Part shown: in pieces, positions 1 to 5,772 of the stretch
Layout: the number at the start of each line of letters is the position of its first letter
Position numbering within the stretch: position 1 is the stretch's first letter
Source of the DNA: Pseudolabrys sp.
Lineage (GTDB): Bacteria > Pseudomonadota > Alphaproteobacteria > Rhizobiales > Xanthobacteraceae
Direction of reading: 5' to 3'
Length of the DNA stretch: 9,899 nucleotides
Assembly: GCA_026125925.1 (NCBI GenBank)
Contig: JAHCKF010000098.1
Coordinates: forward strand, 1 to 9,899
Notes under the pieces: generated by a model
The model's database searches: none
What the model was told of the DNA's origin: nothing
Seen by the model: the letters and a program-made list of their open reading frames with translations, nothing else
Made by a program: the position numbers and the translations under genes

Positions 1-459
1 TTGCTCGCCACTGTCGCCGGACGCACCGACGAAGAACGCGAGCGGGTCGCCGCCCGGCTCACCGCGTTGCAGGCAGGCGATCGCGGAGCGCATTACGATG
101 CGTCGCTGTCGCGCTGGCTCACCGAGGACTTCCAGGCGAAGAACCCGGAGCTGATCGTGAAGCTGCGGCTGCGCAACGCCGAAAACGATCCCGATTGTTA
201 TGCCGCCGCCTATCGCGTGCTGGCGCAAACCGATTTCGGCGGCCTGCTCGATCAGATCCGAGTGCCGGTGCTGATTGCGACCGGCGAGCATGACGCCGGC
301 TCAAACCCACGCATGGCGCTTTACATGCACGAGCGCATCCTGGGTTCGAAGCTGCGCATCCTCCCCGGCCTGCGCCACTCGATTCTGACCGAAGCACCCG
401 GCCAGGTTGCCGAACTGATGGCCGATTTCCTGGGCGACACCGAAAGGTCATCCGCATGA
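1..459 (+). CDS. alpha/beta-hydrolase fold protein, C-terminal part (5' end outside window)
   Basis: This is the C-terminal 152 residues of an alpha/beta-hydrolase. The reading frame is open to the left edge, and the TTG at base 1 is probably not the start, because the strands carrying the oxyanion hole and the nucleophile elbow (G-x-S-x-G) are missing. What remains is the helical lid region, then the strand 'VPVLIATGEHD' with the likely catalytic acid D98, and 'GLRHSILTEAPGQ' with the likely catalytic histidine H126 followed by the usual terminal helix 'VAELMADFL'. The D and H spacing and the 'P-vl-i-G-e-D' context are typical of the family. Substrate cannot be told from this part; homologues include esterases, haloperoxidase-like and meta-cleavage-product hydrolases. 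Its stop overlaps the next gene's start (ATGA at 456-459), so the two are probably co-transcribed and translationally coupled. Family call is firm, function unknown. Confidence 0.8.
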   Translation: MLATVAGRTDEERERVAARLTALQAGDRGAHYDASLSRWLTEDFQAKNPELIVKLRLRNAENDPDCYAAAYRVLAQTDFGGLLDQIRVPVLIATGEHDAGSNPRMALYMHERILGSKLRILPGLRHSILTEAPGQVAELMADFLGDTERSSA

Positions 460-770
460 TCGTCGAAGAACGCATCTACCGCATTCGCACCGGCCGCATG
501 GCACGATATCTGCAACTCGTGCGCGACGAAGGGCTGGCGATTCAGCAGCCGATCCTCGGCCATCTGATCGGCTACTTTTCGACCGAGATTGGTCCACTGA
601 GCCAGGTGGTTCATCTGTGGGCTTATGCCGACCTGGAAGACCGGACGCGCCGCCGCCAGCAACTTGCGGACGATGCGCGCTGGCAGGCCTTCGTCCCGAA
701 GTTGTCGGAGAACATCGAGCAGGCGGAGAATCGAATTCTTCTACCGACTGATTTTTCACCGTTACGCTAA
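456..770 (+). CDS. NIPSNAP-like small protein
   Basis: A 104-residue protein resembling the NIPSNAP family (dimeric ferredoxin-like alpha/beta barrel fold). It begins 'MIVEERIYRIRTGRM', the typical first strand. The middle 'VVHLWAYADLEDR' and 'ADDARWQAFVPKL' match the family pattern of a W-x-Y strand followed by R-x-x-L-x-x-D-x-x-W-x-x-F. The length fits a single-domain bacterial member. The start is supported by AAAGG at 443-447, eight bases upstream, and by the ATGA overlap with the hydrolase gene. No catalytic residues are known for most of these proteins. Pairing with a hydrolase suggests a role in catabolism of a small organic compound, but that is only inference from context. No signal peptide or membrane segment is visible, so it should be cytoplasmic. 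Confidence 0.8.
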   Translation: MIVEERIYRIRTGRMARYLQLVRDEGLAIQQPILGHLIGYFSTEIGPLSQVVHLWAYADLEDRTRRRQQLADDARWQAFVPKLSENIEQAENRILLPTDFSPLR

Positions 771-922
771 GGGCAGTGCAAACATCCTCCGGATGGCAGA
801 GGGGATTGCTTGGACAATCCGTCGGATCGCAGGAAGACGGTACCTTCAGTCGCTTCTTAACTGACCGGGCGGCCAGATCGAGCAAGCCCGGTTTAACTGG
901 CACCGAGGACAGGGGTCTGGAT
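771..922. other. intergenic spacer between NIPSNAP-like gene and proV
   Basis: About 150 bases with no convincing gene. The proV frame stays open back to an ATG at 776, but the translated stretch (residues such as QTSSGWQRGL) resembles nothing in ProV, whereas the downstream ATG at 923 matches the family N-terminus. Small imperfect dyads occur at 784-794 (ATCC-TCC-GGAT) and 888-900 (CCGGTT-T-AACTGG, one wobble pair); neither has a T-run, so I do not call a terminator. A promoter for the proVWX operon should lie here, but I cannot place -35/-10 boxes with confidence. Confidence 0.5.
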
Positions 923-2116
923 ATGACGGAACGCCTGGAGATCAAGGATTTATACAAGGTCTTCTCCAGCACGCCGGCACCCGCGCTGGAGATGCTGGCG
1001 AGAGGCTGCGGCAAGAGCGAGGTCTTCGAGAAACTCGGCGTCGTCGTCGGCCTCAACAACGTGTCGCTCAGCGTGCCGCAGGGCGCCGTGTATATGATCA
1101 TGGGCCTGTCCGGCTCGGGCAAGTCCACCTTCGCGCGCTGCATCAACCGGCTCAACGAACCGACTTCCGGACAGGTGCTGCTCGACGGCCGCGACATCGT
1201 GCCGCTCGGCGAAGCCGAATTGCGCGAGGTTCGCCGCACCCGCATTTCGATGGTGTTCCAGCACTTCGCGCTGCTGCCGAACAAGCGCGTCATCGACAAT
1301 GTCGAATTCGGCCTCAAGCTGCGCGGCGTTCCTGCGGCCGAGCGCCGCCGCCGCGCCGAGGAGGTGCTGACCGTCGTCGGTCTCGGGCGCTGGGGTTATC
1401 ATTTCCCGCACGAACTGTCGGGCGGCATGCGTCAGCGCGTCGGCCTTGCCCGCGCGCTCGCCACCGACGCCGACGTCCTGATCATGGACGAGGCCTTCAG
1501 CGCGCTCGATCCGCTGATCCGCACCGAGATGCAGGACGAATTGCTGCGCCTGCAACGCACGCTGAACAAGACGATCCTGTTCATCACTCATGATTTCCAG
1601 GAAGCGCTCAAGCTCGGCACCCGCATCGCCATCATGTCGGAGGGCGAACTGGTGCGCGAAGGCACGCCGCAGTCGATCGTGCTCGAGCCCGGCAGCGACT
1701 ATGTCGCGGCCTTCACGCGCGAGATCGACCGCTCGCGGCTGTTCGACGCGCGGCTCGCGATGCGCCCGGCCGAAACCATCCTGCAGTCGGAGCAGGGCAC
1801 TCTGGTCAGCGAAGCGGGCGGCTGCGGCTTCATGGTGGACGGAAGCGGCAAGGTGCTGGGCGTGCTGAATGCCAGCGATCTCGGCCGCGCCCGCGCCGGC
1901 GGCGGCATCGGTCCGCTCAGCAGCGATTATGTCAGCGTGCCGCCGGGCGCCAAGCTGATCGAGGTCGCGCGCAGCTATCGCGACGGCCGCCCCATCGCCG
2001 TGGTCGATGACGACGGCCGGCTGATCGGCTCGCTCGGCGTCGACGACATCCTGGCGCGCATCGCCTCCACCGCCCCCCGGGCGCAAGCCGCCGGAGAGCG
2101 CCATGTTCAAGGCTGA
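923..2116 (+). CDS. proV: glycine betaine/L-proline ABC transporter ATP-binding protein
   Basis: A 397-residue ATPase (E. coli ProV is 400) that powers quaternary-amine/proline uptake from the cytoplasmic face. The start at 923 is chosen because AGGGG at 911-915 lies seven bases upstream and 'MTERLEIKDLYKVF' matches the ProV N-terminus. Visible in order: the ProV-specific leader before the ATPase core (residues 1-45), Walker A GLSGSGKST (61-69), Q-loop Q113, ABC signature LSGGMRQR (165-172), Walker B VLIMDE (185-190) with the D-loop SALD (193-196), and H-loop H223. 'EAFSALDPLIRTEMQDEL' is diagnostic of the ProV/OpuAA subfamily. Residues from about 280 to 385 form a weakly conserved CBS-domain pair, with the second copy clearer ('GRPIAVVDDDGRLIGSL'); in OpuA-type importers such domains sense ionic strength. 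The stop overlaps the permease start by 14 bases. All motif residues are intact. Confidence 0.95.
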   Translation: MTERLEIKDLYKVFSSTPAPALEMLARGCGKSEVFEKLGVVVGLNNVSLSVPQGAVYMIMGLSGSGKSTFARCINRLNEPTSGQVLLDGRDIVPLGEAELREVRRTRISMVFQHFALLPNKRVIDNVEFGLKLRGVPAAERRRRAEEVLTVVGLGRWGYHFPHELSGGMRQRVGLARALATDADVLIMDEAFSALDPLIRTEMQDELLRLQRTLNKTILFITHDFQEALKLGTRIAIMSEGELVREGTPQSIVLEPGSDYVAAFTREIDRSRLFDARLAMRPAETILQSEQGTLVSEAGGCGFMVDGSGKVLGVLNASDLGRARAGGGIGPLSSDYVSVPPGAKLIEVARSYRDGRPIAVVDDDGRLIGSLGVDDILARIASTAPRAQAAGERHVQG

Positions 2117-3054
2117 CGATCTCGCCATATTCCCGGTCGATCTCTGGATCAGCAGGGCGTGAGCTGGCTGGCGCTCTTACGTCAATCTTCCTCGCCATCA
2201 AATGGCCGATCGAGAACTTCCTGTGGCTGAACGACTGGATCTTCCACGTCATTCCGTTCCCGGTCTTCGTCGTTGGCTTCTTCCTGCTGGCGTGGTGGCT
2301 GTCGACGCGCGGGGCATCGCGGTGTTCAGCGCGATCGCTGATCGTCATGCGCCATGCTGGGCGTGTGGAACGAGGCGGTGACGACCCTGTCGCTGATCTC
2401 GACGGCGATCGTGTTCTGCGCGGCGGGCGGCATTCCGATCAGCATCTGGTGCGCGCGCAGCGGCACCGCGTCTGGAATATCGTGCGGCCGATCCTTGACA
2501 TCATGCAGACGACGCCGAGCTTCACGTCTATCTCGTGCCGGTCGTCATGCTGTTCGGCGTCGGCACCGTGCCAGGCGGGTCGCGGTCGTGACCGCGGCGG
2601 CGCCGCCGCTCATCCATACTTCACCAATCTCGGCATCCGCATGGTCGAGCGTGAGATCGTCGAGGCCGGTCTCGCCTTCGGCGCCGACCGCCGCCAGCTT
2701 CTGTTCGAGAAATCCAGTTGCCGCTCGCCATCCCGACCATTCTCGGCGACTCAGTGCAGACCGTGCTGACGGCGATGGTGCTGTCGGTGGTCGTCGCCCA
2801 TGATCGGCGCGGAAGGATTGGGCCTCGTGGTGCTGGGCCTCGGCCGGCTCGATGTCGGCCGCGCGGCGGTCGGCGGCATCGCCATCGTCCTGCTCGCCAT
2901 GGTGCTCGACCGCATCACGCAGCAACTGGCGACGCCGAAGAGCGGCCGGCCGGCGGAGCGCGGCGCGCTGCTGCACGGTCGTCCGTGTGTTTCGCGGCGA
3001 GGGCGTCCCGATGAAACGGTCCCGGTGGTGACGCGGGCCAAGGAGGCGCTCTGA
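2103..3054 (+). pseudogene. proW: glycine betaine/proline ABC transporter permease, broken by multiple frameshifts
   Basis: Translated piecewise, this stretch gives an almost complete ProW-type inner-membrane permease, but the frame changes about eleven times. Recognisable blocks, with approximate first base: MFKADDLAIFPVDLW (2103), VSWLAL (2159), IFLAIKWPIENFLWLNDW (2185), GIAVFSAIA (2313), LIVM (2338), MLGVWNEAVTTLSLIS (2354), HRVWNIVRPILDIMQTTPSF (2464), VYLVPVVMLFGVGTVPG (2526), VAVVTAAAPPLI (2579), FTNLGIRMVEREIVEAG (2620), IQLPLAIPTILGDSVQT (2712) and MIGAEGLGLVVLGLGRLDVG (2800). These follow E. coli ProW in order, including the EAA-like ATPase-docking loop (IVEAGLAFGADRRQ, then IQLPLAIP). 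The first block ends at a TGA at 2160-2162. GGAG at 2093-2096 precedes the start. The last block is open to TGA 3052-3054, but a frame ending at 3029-3031 also looks coding after about 2978, so the true end is uncertain. No within-block substitution creates a stop, so sequencing or assembly error is at least as likely as real decay. Confidence 0.85.
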
Positions 3055-3066
3055 GAGATCCGGCCG

Positions 3067-3102
3067 GCTGGCGCATCGAAGGCATTGCCGGAATGCGCCG
3101 GC
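3067..3102 (+). other. stem-loop in the proW-proX spacer
   Basis: GCTGGCGCAT (3067-3076) pairs with ATGCGCCGGC (3093-3102) as a 10-base-pair stem with one T-G wobble around a 16-base loop, which itself holds a small GGC-ATT-GCC hairpin (3081-3089). There is no following T-run, so it is not a simple terminator. Stem-loops at this position, upstream of a highly expressed binding-protein gene, often protect or process the mRNA so that the binding protein is made in excess; that role is inferred here. The rest of the 3055-3188 spacer holds no gene. Confidence 0.4.
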
Positions 3103-3173
3103 GCTCCGGTTGATTGAGACCGTCGCAGGGCGGGAGGGGAAGCAACGACATGACCAACCACGGGTCGACAAAA

Positions 3174-3180
3174 AAGGGAG
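3174..3180 (+). promoter_or_regulatory. ribosome binding site fixing the proX start
   Basis: AAGGGAG lies eight bases before the ATG at 3189. It favours that start over in-frame ATGs at 3114 and 3150. The 3189 start also puts a canonical signal peptide at the N-terminus. Confidence 0.65.
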
Positions 3181-3188
3181 ACGATGCC

Positions 3189-4217
3189 ATGACCAGACTG
3201 AAGATGCTGACAGCGGCGGTCGCTGCCGGCGTGATGGCCTTCGCGGCGCTGCCGGCGCAGGCGCAGGACCTGCCCGGCAAGGGCAAGACGGTGCGTTACG
3301 CGCAGAGCGACAGCCTCGGCGCCAATTACGTCACCGCACAGATCGTCACGGCCGCGCTCAAGGAGCTCGGCTACGACGTCAAGCTGACGACGGTGAACAC
3401 GACGCTGTTCTTTCAGGCGGCGGCGCAGGGCGATCTCGATCTCGCCACCGACGTCAACTTCCCGCAGCGCGAGCCGGGCTTCCGCGCCGTCGAGAAGGAT
3501 GCCGAGATCATCGGCAGCGGTCTGATCATCGGCGGCGGCATCAACGGCTACCTCATCGACAAGAAGACCGCCGACGCGCACAAGATCACGTCGCTGATCC
3601 AGATGAAGGATCCGAAGATCGCCGCGCTGTTCGGCAAGGACGGCAAGGCCGATCTCATCAACTGCGATCCGGGCTGGAGCTGCGGCGACGTGGTCGATTT
3701 CCAGCTCGACAAGTTCGGCCTCAAGGACACGGTGAAGTCCATCCGCGGCAAGTATGAAGCGCTGATGGTCGAAACCGTGGCGCGGGTGAAGCGCGGCGAA
3801 CCGGCTTTCTTCTACGCCTGGAGCCCGTCCTGGGTGAACAACGCGCTCGTTCCCGGCAAGGATGTCGTCTGGCTGCCGACGCCGGAAGACGCGTTGCCGC
3901 CGTCGGTGCCGAACAAGGGCTCGGCGCTCGTCAAGGGCGTCAAGGGCTGCGCCGGCGGCGCCGATCCGTGCCGCATGGCCATGGCGTCGTGGAACTGGGG
4001 TGCGGTCGCCAACAAGAAGTTCATCGCCGCCAACCCGGCCGTGAAGGCGCTGGTCGAGAACGTCAAGTTTCCGCTCGAGACCTGGTCGGAGTGGGAATTC
4101 AACATCAACAAGAACCGCGGCAATAACGCGCTGATCAAGCAGATGGCCGACGAGTGGATCGCCGGTCACAAGACGGAGCTCGAAAAGTGGGTCGCGGCCG
4201 GCAAGGCGGCCAAGTAA
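3189..4217 (+). CDS. proX: glycine betaine/proline ABC transporter periplasmic substrate-binding protein
   Basis: A 342-residue OpuAC-family binding protein, exported to the periplasm. Residues 1-25 form a Sec signal peptide (positive MTRLK, hydrophobic core, cleavage after AQA). Mature 'DLPGKGKTV', 'GYLIDKKTAD', 'KITSL' and 'DGKADL' closely follow E. coli ProX. The motif CDPGWSCG (159-166) matches the E. coli CNPGWGC loop, so C159-C165 probably form the same disulfide and W163 is a box residue. 'FFYAWSPSWVNN' supplies W211 as the second. The third aromatic, Trp in E. coli ('VNW'), aligns with F91 ('DVNF'), so the cation-pi cage is kept but with one W-to-F change. A second cysteine pair, C254 and C261 in 'GCAGGADPC', lies in a region unlike E. 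coli. Substrate is probably glycine betaine, proline betaine or a similar quaternary amine. Its cognate permease upstream is broken as sequenced. Confidence 0.93.
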   Translation: MTRLKMLTAAVAAGVMAFAALPAQAQDLPGKGKTVRYAQSDSLGANYVTAQIVTAALKELGYDVKLTTVNTTLFFQAAAQGDLDLATDVNFPQREPGFRAVEKDAEIIGSGLIIGGGINGYLIDKKTADAHKITSLIQMKDPKIAALFGKDGKADLINCDPGWSCGDVVDFQLDKFGLKDTVKSIRGKYEALMVETVARVKRGEPAFFYAWSPSWVNNALVPGKDVVWLPTPEDALPPSVPNKGSALVKGVKGCAGGADPCRMAMASWNWGAVANKKFIAANPAVKALVENVKFPLETWSEWEFNINKNRGNNALIKQMADEWIAGHKTELEKWVAAGKAAK

Positions 4218-4245
4218 GCCGGCGGGAAAATCCGTTGCGACAGAG

Positions 4246-4275
4246 GGCGAGGCCGGTTTCCGGCCTCGCCTTTTT
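4246..4275 (+). terminator. rho-independent terminator after proX
   Basis: GGCGAGGCCGG (4246-4256) pairs perfectly with CCGGCCTCGCC (4260-4270) across a TTT loop, an 11-base-pair GC-rich stem, followed by TTTTT (4271-4275). It lies 28 bases after the proX stop, which makes it the end of the proVWX transcript. On the opposite strand the stem is not followed by a T-run, so it probably does not serve the convergent MFS gene. Confidence 0.92.
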
Positions 4276-4301
4276 CGCGAACCGTCGCTTGAGGCAGCGC
4301 G

Positions 4302-5621
4302 TCAGTCCTGCGCCTTGCTGCCGACGCGGCCGATCAGGCCGAGCGCGACCAGCGTGCAGGCCGCGCCGGACAACAGATAGGCGCCGGCCGAGATGAGGCC
4401 GAAATTGCCGGCGAGCAAGAGCGCCGCCAGCGGCGCAAAACCGGCGCCGAACAGCCAGGCGAGATCCGCCGTGAGCGACGACGCCGTATAGCGATAGGCA
4501 TTGGCGAACTGCGACGCGGCCGCTCCGGACGATTGACCGAATGACAATCCGAGCAGCACGAAGCCGAGGATCATGTAGCTCGTCTCGCCGACGACGCCGC
4601 GATCGAGCAGTTGCGGGGCAAAGCCGCTATAGGCGGCAATCGCGATCGCGGAGCCGAGCAGCAGTTTGTGGCGGCCGATGCGGTCGGACAGGATGCCGGA
4701 GGCGACGATCGCCACGACGCCGAAAACGGCGCCGATCGCCTCGATGATCAGGAAGCGCGCCGGTCCTTCCTTGGTGAACAGGAAGATCCAGGACAACGGA
4801 AACACCGTCACCATGTGGAACAGCGCGAAGCTCGCCAGCGGTGCAAAGGCGCCGACCAGAATGTTGCGGCCCTCGTGGCGAATGGTGTCGACAACGGGCG
4901 AGGGCTCGAGGTCCTGACGTTCGAACAGATCGGCATATTCAGGTGTCGCCACCATGCGCAGCCGGGCAAACAGCGCGACGACATTGATGGCGAATGCGAC
5001 GAAGAACGGGTAGCGCCAGCCCCAACTGAAGAAGTCGTCGGCCGACAGCCGTCCGGCGAAGAAGGCGAACAGCACGCTGGCAACGATGAGGCCGAGCGGT
5101 GCCCCGAGCTGTGGCAGCATGGCATACCAGCCGCGCATGTTTTGCGGGGCGTTGAGGGCGAGCAGCGAGGCAAGACCATCCCACGCGCCGCCCCAGGCCA
5201 CGCCCTGACCGATACGCGCCAGCGCCAGAAGCCAGATCGCCGCCCCGCCGATTGTCTCGTAGCCGGGCAGGAAGGCGATGGCGACGGTCGACGTCCCGAG
5301 CAGGAACAGCGCCAGCGTCAGCTTGACGGCGCGGCCATGCAGGCGATCGACAGTGGTGAAAATGGCCGTGCCGAACGGCCGCGCGATGAAGGCGAGGGCG
5401 AAAATGCCGAATGAATACAACGTCCCGAGCAGTGGATCGGTGTGCGGGAACACCAGGCGCGGAAAGACGATGACCGAGGCGATCGCATAGACGAAGAAGT
5501 CGAAGAACTCCGACGTTCGCCCGATGACCACGCCGACTGCGATGTCGGTTGGCGACGCACCGGTATGGCGTGCGTGAAGTTCTCTCGCGTCCTGTTCCGC
5601 GGCCGTTACGGTTTGTGCCAT
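4302..5621 (-). CDS. MFS transporter, metabolite:H+ symporter (MHS) type
   Basis: An inner-membrane transporter of about 439 residues and twelve predicted membrane helices. The N-terminus 'GVVIGRTSEFFDFFVYAIAS' followed by 'VFPRLVFP' is the MHS hallmark (E-[WF]-[YF]-D-F-x-x-Y, then F-P-x-x-F-P), the family of ProP, KgtP and ShiA. 'IARPFGTAIF' and 'VDRLHGR' form the helix 2-3 loop, 'RIGQGVAWGGAWDG' helix 4, and GILSDRIGRHK (309-319) the second motif A between the halves. MHS proteins import organic acids or osmolytes with protons; the substrate here cannot be assigned. Helix 4 has GGAW where the family usually has GGEW. The start at 5621 (MAQTVTAAEQ) is chosen over an in-frame ATG at 5642 because the extra MIRKSKA is unlike family N-termini; both have weak ribosome sites. 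The gene diverges from cyoA and converges on proX. Confidence 0.88.
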   Translation of the reverse strand: MAQTVTAAEQDARELHARHTGASPTDIAVGVVIGRTSEFFDFFVYAIASVIVFPRLVFPHTDPLLGTLYSFGIFALAFIARPFGTAIFTTVDRLHGRAVKLTLALFLLGTSTVAIAFLPGYETIGGAAIWLLALARIGQGVAWGGAWDGLASLLALNAPQNMRGWYAMLPQLGAPLGLIVASVLFAFFAGRLSADDFFSWGWRYPFFVAFAINVVALFARLRMVATPEYADLFERQDLEPSPVVDTIRHEGRNILVGAFAPLASFALFHMVTVFPLSWIFLFTKEGPARFLIIEAIGAVFGVVAIVASGILSDRIGRHKLLLGSAIAIAAYSGFAPQLLDRGVVGETSYMILGFVLLGLSFGQSSGAAASQFANAYRYTASSLTADLAWLFGAGFAPLAALLLAGNFGLISAGAYLLSGAACTLVALGLIGRVGSKAQD

Positions 5622-5650
5622 CGCCTTAGACTTTCGGATCATGCCGCGCA

Positions 5651-5662
5651 GAAGCGCGCTTC
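5651..5662. repeat. 12-base perfect palindrome near the MFS start
   Basis: GAAGCGCGCTTC is perfectly self-complementary and lies about 30 bases upstream of the MFS start, in its probable 5' leader. It could be a protein site or a small hairpin. GC-rich palindromes of this length are not rare in GC-rich DNA, so I give it little weight. Confidence 0.25.
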
Positions 5663-5695
5663 CGGGCGGTATTCAGCGATTTTGCTGCGATGCGG

Positions 5696-5716
5696 CATTG
5701 GACAAATTGTCCAATG
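5696..5716. promoter_or_regulatory. 21-base perfect palindrome, candidate operator
   Basis: Arms CATTGGACAA (5696-5705) and TTGTCCAATG (5707-5716) are exact inverse complements around a single central A. It is AT-richer than its surroundings and lies in the only divergent intergenic region of the window, about 75 bases upstream of the MFS start and 57 bases upstream of the cyoA start. Position and symmetry are those of a site for a dimeric helix-turn-helix repressor or activator; the arm pattern resembles sites of GntR-, IclR- or MarR-type regulators, but I cannot name the protein. It does not fit the FNR/Anr box (TTGAT-N4-ATCAA). No regulator gene is present in the window. Confidence 0.6.
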
Positions 5717-5724
5717 GGACGTCT

Positions 5725-5737
5725 GCTGCACTGCAGC
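5725..5737. repeat. 13-base dyad in the cyoA leader
   Basis: GCTGCA (5725-5730) and TGCAGC (5732-5737) are exact inverse complements around one C, nine bases after the 21-base palindrome. It may be a second protein site or a chance dyad. Confidence 0.25.
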
Positions 5738-5772
5738 TAGGGCATGCGCTACCGAACAAGAGCGCGCAGGCC

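Noticed and set aside
776..922. N-terminal extension of ProV from the ATG at 776
   Set aside because: The 49 extra residues do not resemble ProV, and the ATG at 923 has a good ribosome site and a family-like N-terminus.
950..2128. Open frame of 392 codons on the minus strand opposite proV
   Set aside because: Composition is typical of an antisense shadow and the sense strand carries every ABC ATPase motif.
2347..2803. Separate small genes in the proW region (frames starting at 2347, 2354, 2718 and 2800)
   Set aside because: Each is a fragment of the same permease, and together they tile one ProW protein in order.
2103..3054. Programmed ribosomal frameshifting in proW
   Set aside because: About eleven shifts in both directions without slippery heptamers or shared signals cannot be programmed; a fault in sequence or gene decay is far simpler.
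2751..4169. Open frame of 472 codons on the minus strand opposite proW and proX
   Set aside because: It is the complement of a clear ProX gene; the translation is low-complexity (rich in R, A, D, H) and resembles no family. Such antisense frames are common in GC-rich DNA.
4611..5414. Open frame of 267 codons on the plus strand opposite the MFS gene
   Set aside because: Low-complexity E/D/R/Q-rich translation, no start context, and the opposite strand is a clear membrane transporter.
5682..5710. Sigma-70 promoter for cyoA (TTGCTG, 17-base gap, AATTGT)
   Set aside because: The -10 match is poor and boxes of this quality occur by chance; I cannot defend a promoter call without transcript data.
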